Positions 8,250 to 16,319 of a stretch of DNA of 64,000 bases are shown piece by piece. Below the pieces are notes generated by a model. The model was not told the DNA's origin, did not search any database, and worked only from the letters and a program-made list of their open reading frames with translations. The DNA comes from Ancylobacter koreensis (GTDB lineage: Bacteria; Pseudomonadota; Alphaproteobacteria; Rhizobiales; Xanthobacteraceae). The translations under genes were made by a program, and so were the position numbers. The stretch spans positions 62,001 through 126,000 of the forward strand of contig NZ_JALKCG010000001.1 in the NCBI RefSeq assembly GCF_023016525.1, in the 5' to 3' direction. Each line of letters starts with the position of its first letter. Positions within the stretch are counted from its first letter, which is position 1.

Positions 8250-9332
8250 ATGAAGACGCCGTTCATCGCGCTCGACCAGCTCGACAAGCGCTATGCCGAC
8301 CACCACGCCGTGAAGTCCGTCGACCTCGACATCGAGGCCGGCGAGTTCATCGCCCTCATGGGCCCCTCGGGCTGCGGCAAGTCGACGACGCTGCGGCTCA
8401 TCGCCGGGCTCGACGAGCCGACCGGCGGCGAAATCCGCATCGGCGGGGACAGCATGCGCGGCGTGCCGGCCTTCCAGCGCAACACGCCGATGGTGTGGCA
8501 GAGCCTCGCCCTGTTCCCGTTCCTCACCGTCGCGGAGAATGTCGCTTTTCCCCTGCGCATGCAGAAGGTCGGCACGGCCGAGCGGCGCCGGCGCGCGCTG
8601 GAATGGCTCGACCGTCTCGGCCTCGCCGGAATGGCCGAACGCAACGTCGCCCAGCTCTCCGGCGGCCAGCGCCAGCGCGTGGCAATCGCCCGGGCGCTGG
8701 TGACGGAGCCTTCCGTTCTCCTGCTCGACGAGCCGCTCTCCGCGCTCGACGCGCATCTGCGGGTGCGGATGCAGACCGAGCTGTCGCGCCTGCATCGCGA
8801 ACTTGGCATCACCTTCGTCTATGTCACGCATGCCCAGTCGGAGGCCTTCGCGCTGGCGGACCGCATCGTCATCATGAGCGAAGGCTCCATCCAGCAGGTC
8901 GGACGCCCGCAGGACGTCTACCGCGCGCCCGCCAACGCCTTCGTCGCCGAGTTCATGGGCATGAACAATCTGGTGCGCGGCGAGGTGCGGGGCGAGCGTG
9001 ACGGCCTGCTCGACATCGCCGGGGCGCTCGGCGAGTTCCGCGTGCCATCCGCGACGCCGCGGCCCGAGGGAAGCTCGGGCGATTTCGTCATCGCCGCCGA
9101 CCGCATCGCGCTGGCGGCCGATGGCGAGGGCCTCGCGGGCACGGTGCTCGGCCTCGAATTCGTCGGCTCGACGCAGACTGTCTTCGTCGAGATCGAGGGC
9201 GGTGCCGAGTTCCGCGTGCAGAAGCAGCAGCACGAGATTGAGGCGCTCGATCTGGTACCTGGCCGCAAGGTGCGGCTGAGCTGGAACCCGCAACACGCCT
9301 GGCTGCTGCCGCAACCCGCCCAGGCACATTGA
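8250..9332 (+). CDS. ABC transporter ATP-binding protein, PotA type
   Basis: A 360-residue ATPase that powers the importer. It has Walker A GPSGCGKST (38-46), the Q-loop glutamine at about 84, signature LSGGQ (136-140), Walker B LLLDEP (157-162) and the switch His at about 194. The C-terminal 110 residues form a TOBE-type regulatory domain, as in PotA and other CUT1-like ATPases. One unusual residue is Trp before the Q-loop glutamine (VWQSLALFPF), a variant also seen in putrescine-type ATPases. It begins one base after the second permease stops. Full-length and apparently intact. Confidence 0.93.
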   Translation: MKTPFIALDQLDKRYADHHAVKSVDLDIEAGEFIALMGPSGCGKSTTLRLIAGLDEPTGGEIRIGGDSMRGVPAFQRNTPMVWQSLALFPFLTVAENVAFPLRMQKVGTAERRRRALEWLDRLGLAGMAERNVAQLSGGQRQRVAIARALVTEPSVLLLDEPLSALDAHLRVRMQTELSRLHRELGITFVYVTHAQSEAFALADRIVIMSEGSIQQVGRPQDVYRAPANAFVAEFMGMNNLVRGEVRGERDGLLDIAGALGEFRVPSATPRPEGSSGDFVIAADRIALAADGEGLAGTVLGLEFVGSTQTVFVEIEGGAEFRVQKQQHEIEALDLVPGRKVRLSWNPQHAWLLPQPAQAH

Positions 9333-9379
9333 TGGCCGGCTGCGGGCTCCGTTCGCCCCGTACTTCCAAGGAGGAAACC

Positions 9380-9889
9380 ATGTACCGCGAGAACTTCATG
9401 CGCCGCGCGATCGACATTTCGCGCCGGGCACTCGACGAGCCGGGCACCGAACCGTTCGGCTGCGTGATCGTCAGGAACGGCGAGATCGTCGGCGAGGGGC
9501 TCAACCACTCGCTCGCCCATTTCGACCCGACCTCGCATAGCGAGGTGGAAGCGATCCGCGACGCCTGCCGGCGGCTGGAATGCGTCGACCTCACCGGCTG
9601 CGAGCTCTACACCTCATGCGAGCCCTGCGCGATGTGCGTGGCGGTGATGGAGGTCTCGGGCATCTCCCGGCTCTATTACGCCGCCTCGCAAGGCCAGGCG
9701 GGCGAGGCGTTCGCGACCCTTACCCCGGCGGAGCGCCATCCGATCGACGTCGAGGCGCTGCGCCTCGCGGCGGGGGCCCTCGTCGAGGACCGCGCCATGC
9801 CCGCGCAGCAGGAGATGGACGCGCAGGCCATCGTCGTCCTCGACAGCTGGGTGAAGGCGCGCAAGGCTGCCACCGCCTCGGCCGGCTGA
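9380..9889 (+). CDS. nucleoside deaminase, cytidine/guanine deaminase-like
   Basis: A 169-residue zinc enzyme of the cytidine deaminase fold. The metal site is complete: HSE at 53-55 (His ligand and catalytic Glu) and CEPCAMC at 80-86 (two Cys ligands in PCxxC). The N-terminus EPFGCVIVRNGEIVGEG is like that of guanine and tRNA-adenosine deaminases. The start is fixed by AAGGAGG at 9368-9374; an upstream TTG has no support. It lies in the ABC importer operon, which suggests it deaminates an imported amino-heterocycle or related amine in the cytoplasm. The real substrate cannot be told from these motifs. Confidence 0.87.
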   Translation: MYRENFMRRAIDISRRALDEPGTEPFGCVIVRNGEIVGEGLNHSLAHFDPTSHSEVEAIRDACRRLECVDLTGCELYTSCEPCAMCVAVMEVSGISRLYYAASQGQAGEAFATLTPAERHPIDVEALRLAAGALVEDRAMPAQQEMDAQAIVVLDSWVKARKAATASAG

Positions 9890-9893
9890 TTCA

Positions 9894-9903
9894 GTGCATA
9901 CGA
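9894..9903. promoter_or_regulatory. GTGCATACGA box before the GntR gene
   Basis: A ten-base match to the box at 5159-5168, placed 17 bases before the GntR start codon. Two identical boxes, one before the importer and one before its linked regulator, fit autoregulation by that regulator. Confidence 0.4.
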
Positions 9904-9919
9904 AACCCAGAGAAGTCGC

Positions 9920-10699
9920 ATGAGCATCCGTGTGAAGAAGGGCGCTTCGCGCTCCGTCAACGACCCGACCGCGAAGGGGAAAGGTCCCCCTGCCGCCGGC
10001 GAAAGCGGGACGATCTCCCGCACCGAGGCGGTTCAGGACGCGCTTCGCCAGGCCATCATCGAGCAGCGGCTCCAGCCCGGAGCCAAGCTCCCGGAGGACG
10101 CCATCGGCGATGCCTTCGGTACAAGCCGCACCATCGCGCGCGAGGCGCTCGGGCGTCTTGCCGTGGAAGGACTGGTCGAGTTGAAACCCAATCGCGGCGC
10201 CTTCGTCGCCAATCCGACGCTCGACGAGGGACGTGATGTGTTCGTGGTCCGCCGGGGCCTTGAACGGATCGTCACCGAATGCCTTTCCGGCAAGCTGAAG
10301 CCCGACGAGATCGCGGTGCTGCGCGAGCATGTCGCCCGCGAGCACGAAGTGTCCGGCCATAACGAGGTGGAATCGATCCGCCTCGCCGGGGAATTCCATC
10401 TGCTGCTCGCCCGGCTGACCGGCAACCATGTGCTGGTACGCTATGTCACCGAGGTGGTGTCGCGCTGTTCGCTCATCCTCGCCATGTATGGGCGGCCGCA
10501 CTCCTCGGACTGCGGCGTGAGCGAGCATGGGGAAATCGTGGACGCGCTGATCGCGGGCAAGGGCGCGCGCGCCGTCGAGCTCATGGATCATCATCTGGAG
10601 GCCGTCGCGAGCCGTGCTCTGCTCCAGCAGAAGACGGAACGCGACATACGCGACGTGCTGGCGCCCTATGCCGCGCGAATCAAGGGGCTCGACGCATGA
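9920..10699 (+). CDS. GntR-family transcriptional regulator, FCD (FadR) subfamily
   Basis: A 259-residue regulator. After a basic 30-residue leader comes a winged helix-turn-helix (RTEAVQDALRQAIIEQRLQP, LPEDAIGDAFGTSRTIAREALGRLA), then an all-helical FCD ligand domain from about residue 105 with metal-type His residues in EFHLLLARL and ALIAGKGARAVELMDHHLEAV. FCD proteins usually bind a small carboxylate or amine and release their operator. The gene is inside the operon, 30 bases after the deaminase and overlapping the flavin reductase by four bases. It probably controls the importer at 5.3-9.3 kb through the GTGCATACGA or palindrome elements; this link is inferred. Confidence 0.9.
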   Translation: MSIRVKKGASRSVNDPTAKGKGPPAAGESGTISRTEAVQDALRQAIIEQRLQPGAKLPEDAIGDAFGTSRTIAREALGRLAVEGLVELKPNRGAFVANPTLDEGRDVFVVRRGLERIVTECLSGKLKPDEIAVLREHVAREHEVSGHNEVESIRLAGEFHLLLARLTGNHVLVRYVTEVVSRCSLILAMYGRPHSSDCGVSEHGEIVDALIAGKGARAVELMDHHLEAVASRALLQQKTERDIRDVLAPYAARIKGLDA

Positions 10700-11373
10700 G
10701 CCTGCACCGCGAACCCGAAACCGATTCCGTCGCCTTCGACTTTCGCGCGCTTGGCGAACGCGAGCGCTACAAGCTGATGATCGGCACCATCGTGCCGCGC
10801 CCAATCGCGCTCGTCACCACCGTCGATCCGCAGGGTCGGGTGAACGCGGCGCCGTTCAGCTTCTTCAACTGCCTCTCCGCCGATCCGCCCATCCTGGCGC
10901 TGGGGGTCGAGAACCATGCCGACATGTCGTTCAAGGACACGGCGCTGAACATCCGGCTGACCGAGGTGTTCACGGTCAACATCGTCTCCCACGCTATCGC
11001 CGAGAGCATGCATCTGTGCGCGGCCGATTTCCCGCCGGGGGCGGACGAGCTCAGCGCGGCGGGGTTCACGCCCGTGCCGGGGGTCAAGGTCGCCTCGCCG
11101 TGGATAAAGGAGGCGCCGGCGGCGCTGGAATGCCGCCGCCATCTCACGCTCGAACTCGGCAGATCGCGGCAGATCATCCTCGGCGAGATCGTCTATGCCC
11201 ATTACCGCTCCGACGTCGTGGACACGGAGCGCCTGCGCATCGACCCGGCGCGGCTGGACGCAATCGCGCGGCTCGGAGGGAGCGTCTGCTCCACCATCCG
11301 CGACCGTTTCGAGATGCCGACGCCGAGCTTCGCCGAATGGTCGACGCGGTCTCGCAGCGAGAAGGTCGGCTAG
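10696..11373 (+). CDS. flavin reductase-like (DIM6/NTAB family) FMN-binding protein
   Basis: A 225-residue protein of the split-barrel flavin reductase family. The opening IVPRPIALVTTVDPQGRVNA and APFSFFNCLSADPPILAL are the FMN-binding core found in DIM6/NTAB proteins. Members either feed reduced flavin to a monooxygenase or act alone on small substrates. No oxygenase gene is next to it; the nearest one in the window is at 27.6 kb and has its own reductase. It overlaps the GntR gene (ATGA at 10696) and ends the operon. A direct role on the imported compound is possible but unproven. Confidence 0.87.
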   Translation: MSLHREPETDSVAFDFRALGERERYKLMIGTIVPRPIALVTTVDPQGRVNAAPFSFFNCLSADPPILALGVENHADMSFKDTALNIRLTEVFTVNIVSHAIAESMHLCAADFPPGADELSAAGFTPVPGVKVASPWIKEAPAALECRRHLTLELGRSRQIILGEIVYAHYRSDVVDTERLRIDPARLDAIARLGGSVCSTIRDRFEMPTPSFAEWSTRSRSEKVG

Positions 11374-11386
11374 TTCGACACATGCT

Positions 11387-11457
11387 GCTCCGCTTCGCGC
11401 CGGAGCGGGCGCCGGGTGCAGCATCCGGGACCGGCGGCAGGCACAGCCCGCCGCCGG
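11387..11457. terminator. two hairpins between convergent genes
   Basis: GCTCCG/CGGAGC (11387-11392 with 11401-11406) and CCGGCGGC/GCCGCCGG (11431-11438 with 11450-11457) lie in the 92-base gap between the flavin reductase and the aldo/keto reductase, which face each other. There is no T-run, so any terminator action is tentative. Confidence 0.4.
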
Positions 11458-11465
11458 CCTATTGC

Positions 11466-12509
11466 TCAGGGGCAGGGGTTGCCGCGCAGTTGGTGCACCG
11501 CATCGATGCGCTCCAGCACCTCGGCCGACAGCGTAACCTGCGCCGCGCCGATATCGGCGACGAGCTGCTCCATCGAGGTGGCGCCGATGATCGCCGACGT
11601 CATGAATGGGCGCGTCAGGCAGAAGGCGATGGCCATCTGTGCGGGGTCGAGCCCGGCGTCGCGGGCGATGGCGAGATAGTCGTCCACCGCCTCCTCCGCG
11701 CCCGGCACCTGGTAGCGCGTCGCCCGCTTGAACAGCGTCGTGCGCGCCCCGGCCGGCAGCGCGCCCTTCTGGTACTTGCCGGTCAGGTAGCCCTGCGCCA
11801 GCGGGGAATAGGCGAGCAGGCCCACCTGTTCGCGCAGGCTCACCTCGGCAAGCGCCGTCTCATAGGTGCGGTTCAGCAGGTTGTAGGCGTTCTGGATCGA
11901 GACCGCGCGCGGCCCGCCGGTGCGTTCGGCCTCCGCGAGGAAGCGCATCGTGCCCCAGGCGCTCTCATTGGAGAGGCCGAAATGGCGGATCTTGCCCTCC
12001 GCCACCAGCTCGGCGAAGGCGGCCAGCGTCTCGGCGATCGGCGTCTCCTCGCCCGGCTGCGTCTTCCAGCGCGTGGGATTGGCGCCCCACTGCATGGGCC
12101 GGCCCGGCCAGTGGAGCTGGTAGAGATCGATATAGTCGGTCTGCAGCCGGCGCAGGCTCTTCTCCACCGCCTCGCGAATCTGCGGGCGGGTCGGCCGGCC
12201 CGGCGCGCCGTCGTCGCGGAACCAGGTCATCTCGGACAGGCCGACGGCCTTGGTCGCCAGGATCACCTTGTCGCGGTTGCCGCGCGCCTTGAGCCAGGAG
12301 CCGATGATGCGCTCGGTGGAGCCCTGCGTCTCGGGTCTGGGCGGGATGGAATAGAGCTCGGCGGTGTCGAGGAAGTTGATGCCTTGATCGAGCGCGTAAT
12401 CGAGCTGTTCGTGGCCCTCGGCCTCGGTGTTCTGCTGGCCATAGGTCATGGTGCCGAGACAGATCGCGCTGACCTCGAGGCCGGTGCGGCCTAGCGGACG
12501 GTACTGCAT
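11466..12509 (-). CDS. NADP(H)-dependent aldo/keto reductase, Tas-like
   Basis: A 347-residue soluble oxidoreductase of the aldo/keto reductase superfamily. The catalytic tetrad is visible: Asp48 (FLDTA), Tyr53 (ELYSI), Lys87 (ILATKA) and His133 (LYQLHWP). The C-terminus holds the NADPH-binding region (AYSPLAQGYLTGKY and SAIIGATSMEQL). The length and the ETQGSTERIIGSWLK segment match the Tas group. The open frame continues far upstream on the minus strand, but the MQYRPLGRTG start at 12509 is the family N-terminus and the extension overlaps a real gene. The physiological substrate is unknown. Confidence 0.93.
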   Translation of the reverse strand: MQYRPLGRTGLEVSAICLGTMTYGQQNTEAEGHEQLDYALDQGINFLDTAELYSIPPRPETQGSTERIIGSWLKARGNRDKVILATKAVGLSEMTWFRDDGAPGRPTRPQIREAVEKSLRRLQTDYIDLYQLHWPGRPMQWGANPTRWKTQPGEETPIAETLAAFAELVAEGKIRHFGLSNESAWGTMRFLAEAERTGGPRAVSIQNAYNLLNRTYETALAEVSLREQVGLLAYSPLAQGYLTGKYQKGALPAGARTTLFKRATRYQVPGAEEAVDDYLAIARDAGLDPAQMAIAFCLTRPFMTSAIIGATSMEQLVADIGAAQVTLSAEVLERIDAVHQLRGNPCP

Positions 12510-12604
12510 GGGGAGCTTTTCGGAAGGTTGAGGAAAGTGGCGACACCATAGGCAGCGTCGCCATCGCGCACAAGTTGCCGGACCGGAATGCCGGCCGACC
12601 CTCC

Positions 12605-14659
12605 TCAGGGGTGGTCGGCGACCGCCGACATGTCGCCGCGCGCCTGCCGGCTGATCTGCTCGAAGGCGCGCGTCACGCTGTCCCGGAGAAACTCCGTGCC
12701 ATGCACCGAGAGATGGTTCTGGTCCGAATAGAAGGCGCCGCCGCGGTCGCCCCAGACATAGCGGCCATTGCGCTCGAAGGCGTCCTCGAAGGACACCACC
12801 CAGACCTTCTCGCCCCGCAGCTTCTCCACCACGTCGCGGGTGAAGGCGAGGCGCTTGCGGCCCTCCTCCACCGTCGTCGAGCTTTCCCAGATCGCCTTCT
12901 CGAACGCCTCGTCGTCGACCCCGCCGCTCATGCCGAGCAGGGCGGCCTGCTGCAACGTCTTCTCCGGCAGCACCTTCTGCTCGGGAATCTGCTCGACCAG
13001 CACGACATTCACGCCGAGGGCGAGATAGGCGGCAACGGTGTTGGGCAGCGCCTGTGCGAACAGCTCGGCGGAGTCGGCCTGCGAGGTGCCGCGCATCTCG
13101 CCCTCGCGCGACAGGCTTACCCGCCGGCCGAGGCCCGGATTGTAGCCGTCGGGATAGAGCGACCAGCGCGCGACCAGCACGACCGTGTCGAAGCCGCGCT
13201 CCTTCACCATCTCGATCTGCCGGCGGGCGACGTCCTCGCACACGCCGAGATCGAACATGCCGCCGTGCACGCTCACGCCGATGAGCGGCGGGCAGCCGGG
13301 TGCGCCGAGCCAGTAGACGGCATTGCGCTCGCCCACCCCCGCCCAGGCCGGCAGCATGACCGAGGAATGGCTGTCGCCGACAATGAGAATGCGGCGTTCG
13401 GCGTTCGCCGGCTCGAAGACGGCGCAGAGGGCGCCGGCCCCGTTCGTGCGGGGGCCGGGCTCGCAGCGCCCGGTGCCCATGGGCATGCGCGCCGAGGCCA
13501 TCAGGCGCTCCTCGCGGCTGCCGGGCTCGATGGCGGCGAGACGGCTGGGAATGCCCTTGGAGACATTGGCATAGGTGCCGATGGCGGCGAACAGCACGCC
13601 CGCCACCGTGCTCGCCCGGAACACTGCCTGCCGGCTCGGCAGCAGCGGAATGGGCCCGCGCCGGAATGGCTGCTCGACATAGCGCCAGCTCAAATAGGCG
13701 AGCGCGAGGGAGAGCACCGCCAGACCCGACATCAGCTCCGGCGAGGGGTCGGCCATCGAGCGGATGCGCGCGAAGGCAAAAAGCGGCTGGTGCCAGAGAT
13801 AGGCGCTGTAGCTGATCAGCCCGATGCCCACGAGAACCGGCGTCGAGAGGAGCCGCGCGGTGAAGGTGCCCTTGTGGGCGTAGAGCACGATCAGCGACGC
13901 CCCGACCACCGGCACCAGCGCGTAGAAGCTCGGAAACGGCGTGCCGGAATCGAAGGCGAAGATCGCAAAGACGATCAGCGCAAGACCGATGGCGGCGAGA
14001 AGCTCGTTCGGGCGCGGCGCGCGGCTCGTCGCGATGAAGCCGCAGATCGAGCCCGCCAGCAGTTCCCAGATGCGGAACTGCGGCAGGTAGAAATTGGCGC
14101 GCGGAGCGAAGCGCCAGCCCCATTCGGTGGCCAGCAGGCTGGCCAGCGCGGTCGCCACCACGCACCAGAACACGGCGCGCCGGCCAAAGCGCCAGAGCAG
14201 CGCCAGCGAGACCGGCGCCAGCAGGTAATATTGCTCCTCAACCGCCAGGCTCCACGTGTGCAGCAGCGGCTTCAGCTCGGCGGCGGGAGCGAAATAGCCG
14301 CCCGATTCCTGCCAGAACAGGATGTTCGAGACGAAGAACACGACGGCGGTGACGCTCTGCCCGAACGCCTTGAGCTGGTCCGGCACCATCCACAGCCAGG
14401 CGAAGGGCAGGCAGGCCGCCATGACCACGAACAGCGCCGGCAGGATGCGCCGCGCCCGCCGCTCGTAGAACTTCGCGATCGAGAATTCGCCTTTCTCGAT
14501 CTCCGTCAGGAGGATAATGGTGATCAGGTAGCCGCTGATGACGAAGAAGACGTCGACACCGACGAAGCCACCGCTGAATACCTCGAAGCCGGCATGAAAC
14601 AGGATGACGGGAACGACGGCGACGGCTCTCAGGCCATCAATCTCACGGCGGTATTTCAT
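12605..14659 (-). CDS. OafA/YrhL-type acyltransferase with C-terminal SGNH domain
   Basis: A 684-residue membrane protein. The first 380 residues are an acyltransferase-3 domain with ten or so hydrophobic helices, the early catalytic His22 (ILFHAGF) and GVDVFFVISGYLI. After it comes a periplasmic SGNH hydrolase-like domain with the Ser motif GDSHSS at about 430 and an Asp-x-x-His motif in DQNHLSVHG near 655. Proteins of this build O-acetylate O-antigen or other surface glycans: the membrane domain brings acetyl groups across and the SGNH domain passes them on. No glycan cluster is directly beside it; the glycan genes in the window are 7.5 kb away. Confidence 0.92.
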   Translation of the reverse strand: MKYRREIDGLRAVAVVPVILFHAGFEVFSGGFVGVDVFFVISGYLITIILLTEIEKGEFSIAKFYERRARRILPALFVVMAACLPFAWLWMVPDQLKAFGQSVTAVVFFVSNILFWQESGGYFAPAAELKPLLHTWSLAVEEQYYLLAPVSLALLWRFGRRAVFWCVVATALASLLATEWGWRFAPRANFYLPQFRIWELLAGSICGFIATSRAPRPNELLAAIGLALIVFAIFAFDSGTPFPSFYALVPVVGASLIVLYAHKGTFTARLLSTPVLVGIGLISYSAYLWHQPLFAFARIRSMADPSPELMSGLAVLSLALAYLSWRYVEQPFRRGPIPLLPSRQAVFRASTVAGVLFAAIGTYANVSKGIPSRLAAIEPGSREERLMASARMPMGTGRCEPGPRTNGAGALCAVFEPANAERRILIVGDSHSSVMLPAWAGVGERNAVYWLGAPGCPPLIGVSVHGGMFDLGVCEDVARRQIEMVKERGFDTVVLVARWSLYPDGYNPGLGRRVSLSREGEMRGTSQADSAELFAQALPNTVAAYLALGVNVVLVEQIPEQKVLPEKTLQQAALLGMSGGVDDEAFEKAIWESSTTVEEGRKRLAFTRDVVEKLRGEKVWVVSFEDAFERNGRYVWGDRGGAFYSDQNHLSVHGTEFLRDSVTRAFEQISRQARGDMSAVADHP

Positions 14660-14814
14660 CGGGCGCGGTATTTCATCGGCGCATTGGTGGCGAAGCGCGG
14701 CGGGACGTCGACTGCGCCGCCGCCCGCCTGCCGGGCGTCCTCAATACAGCACCATGCGCGCCCACGTCGAGCGACACGGCGACACGGTCAGCTCCGATGC
14801 AGGTTCTTGCGCCG

Positions 14815-15453
14815 TCAGTCCGTGCGGGCGGGCAGCGTCGCGATGAAGGCCTCAACGGCCGGCAGCATGCGCGCGACGATGATGTCGACGCCCTCCCCCG
14901 TCGGGTGGATGCCGTCCGCCTGGTTCAGCTTGGTATTGCCCGCCACCCCGTCAAGAAAGAACGGATAGAAGGGCACGCCGAACTCTTCGGCGAGGTGCGG
15001 ATAGATAGGGTCGAACTTCGCGACATATTCGAAACCGTAATTGGGCGGCGCCCGCATGCCGGCCAGCAGCACGGGAATCTTGCGCGCCTTCAGCCGCTCC
15101 AGAATGGCGGTGAGCGACTTCTCCGGGATCGCCGGATCGAGCCCGCGCAGCGCGTCATTGGCGCCGAGTTCGAGGATCACCCCGTCGGTGCCGTCGGGCA
15201 CCGACCAGTCCAGCCGCGCCAGGCCCCCGGAGGTGGTGTCGCCGGAAACGCCGGCATTCTCGATCACGACATCGTGTCCCTTGGCCTTCAGCGCCGCCTG
15301 CAGACGCACGGGAAAGCTCTGGTTGGCGGGCAGCCCGTGGCCGGCGGTCAGGCTGTCGCCAAGCGCCACGATGCGCAGGGACTCGGCGCCGGCAGGTGCC
15401 GCAGCGGCCATCAGTGCGCCGGCAAGAAGAAGCAACTGGAGCAATCGTGACAA
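14815..15453 (-). CDS. TesA-like arylesterase/lysophospholipase (SGNH hydrolase)
   Basis: A 212-residue periplasmic esterase. With a TTG start at 15453 the protein begins with a compact signal peptide (LLQLLLLAGALMAAAA, cleavage near AGAES), and GGGAAAGG at 15461-15468 is a good Shine-Dalgarno sequence seven bases away. Upstream in-frame starts at 15501 and 15513 would add a hydrophilic leader and lack such a site. All four SGNH blocks are present: GDSLTAG (Ser34), AGVSGDT, GANDALRG and DGIHPTGEG. TesA, YbbA and YbbP genes are neighbours in many proteobacteria, and here the gene is divergent from the ybbA-ybbP pair. Confidence 0.9.
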   Translation of the reverse strand: MSRLLQLLLLAGALMAAAAPAGAESLRIVALGDSLTAGHGLPANQSFPVRLQAALKAKGHDVVIENAGVSGDTTSGGLARLDWSVPDGTDGVILELGANDALRGLDPAIPEKSLTAILERLKARKIPVLLAGMRAPPNYGFEYVAKFDPIYPHLAEEFGVPFYPFFLDGVAGNTKLNQADGIHPTGEGVDIIVARMLPAVEAFIATLPARTD

Positions 15454-15566
15454 GGCCGAACCTTTCCCAAAGCGATGCAGTGCAGCATATGTTGCGACCA
15501 TTCCCGGCCGCAAAGAGGCGATGCGGCGACGTTTTCCCGCCGCCCGCCTTCAACGCACAGGACGAC

Positions 15567-16319
15567 ATGCAGTCTCACCCTCAGCCCGACATTTCCCGCA
15601 CCGCCGCACGTCCCGAGACGCAGACCGCCCCCGGCCAGGCCGTGCGGCTCGACGGCGTCGAGCTCTCGCTCGGCAGCGGCGCGGCGCGGGTGCACATTCT
15701 CAAGGGCGTATCTCTGAGCATCGCGCCCGGCGAGGCGGTCGGCCTCGTCGGCCCGTCGGGCTCGGGCAAGTCGAGCCTGCTGATGGTGCTGGCAGGCCTT
15801 GAGCGCGCCGATGCAGGCAGCGTGCAGGTGGCGGGGCAGGAGCTGACCGGGCTGGACGAGGACGCCCTCGCCCGCTTTCGCGGCCGCCATGTCGGCATCG
15901 TCTTCCAGGCCTTCCATCTCATCCCGACCATGACGGCGATCGAGAATGTGGCGGTGCCGCTGGAGCTTGCCGGCCGCGCCGATGCCTTCGAGCGCGCCGC
16001 CGCCGAGCTGACGGCGGTGGGCCTCGGCCACCGGCTCGACCATTACCCCGCCCAGCTCTCCGGCGGCGAGCAGCAGCGCGTGGCGGTCGCCCGCGCGCTG
16101 GCGCCGGAGCCCCGCATCCTCGTCGCCGACGAACCGACCGGCAATCTGGACGAGGCGACCGGCCGCCAGATCATGGACCTGCTGTTCGAGGCGCAGGCGC
16201 GGCGAGGCGCGACGCTGGTCATCGTCACCCATGACGCGACGCTGGCGAAGCGCTGCGACCGCACCGTCCGGCTGCGCTCGGGCGCGGTGGAAACCGACGC
16301 GGCCGGAATTCCCGCATGA
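15567..16319 (+). CDS. ABC transporter ATP-binding protein, YbbA/LolD type
   Basis: A 250-residue ATPase of the MacB/LolD class. It has Walker [10 protein letters not shown] (62-70), the Q-loop in VFQAFHLIP, signature LSGGE (164-168) and Walker [11 protein letters not shown] (186-195). The TGNLD after Walker B is characteristic of the class that works with FtsX-fold permeases. The open frame reaches further upstream, but ATG 15567 leaves about 28 residues before the ATPase core and fits the family. Its stop overlaps the start of the 870-residue permease (ATGA at 16316), its partner. Likely function: energising export or extraction of a lipid or envelope compound. Confidence 0.9.
   Translation: MQSHPQPDISRTAARPETQTAPGQAVRLDGVELSLGSGAARVHILKGVSLSIAPGEAVGLVGPSGSGKSSLLMVLAGLERADAGSVQVAGQELTGLDEDALARFRGRHVGIVFQAFHLIPTMTAIENVAVPLELAGRADAFERAAAELTAVGLGHRLDHYPAQLSGGEQQRVAVARALAPEPRILVADEPTGNLDEATGRQIMDLLFEAQARRGATLVIVTHDATLAKRCDRTVRLRSGAVETDAAGIPA

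Noticed and set aside
12510-14165. Upstream extension of the aldo/keto reductase frame to about 900 codons
   Set aside because: The extension overlaps the acyltransferase gene in another frame and has no similarity to it; the enzyme's normal N-terminus starts at 12509.
12575-14968. Long plus-strand open frame opposite the OafA-like acyltransferase
   Set aside because: His/Arg/Asp-rich translation with no recognisable domain; the minus-strand gene has clear catalytic motifs.
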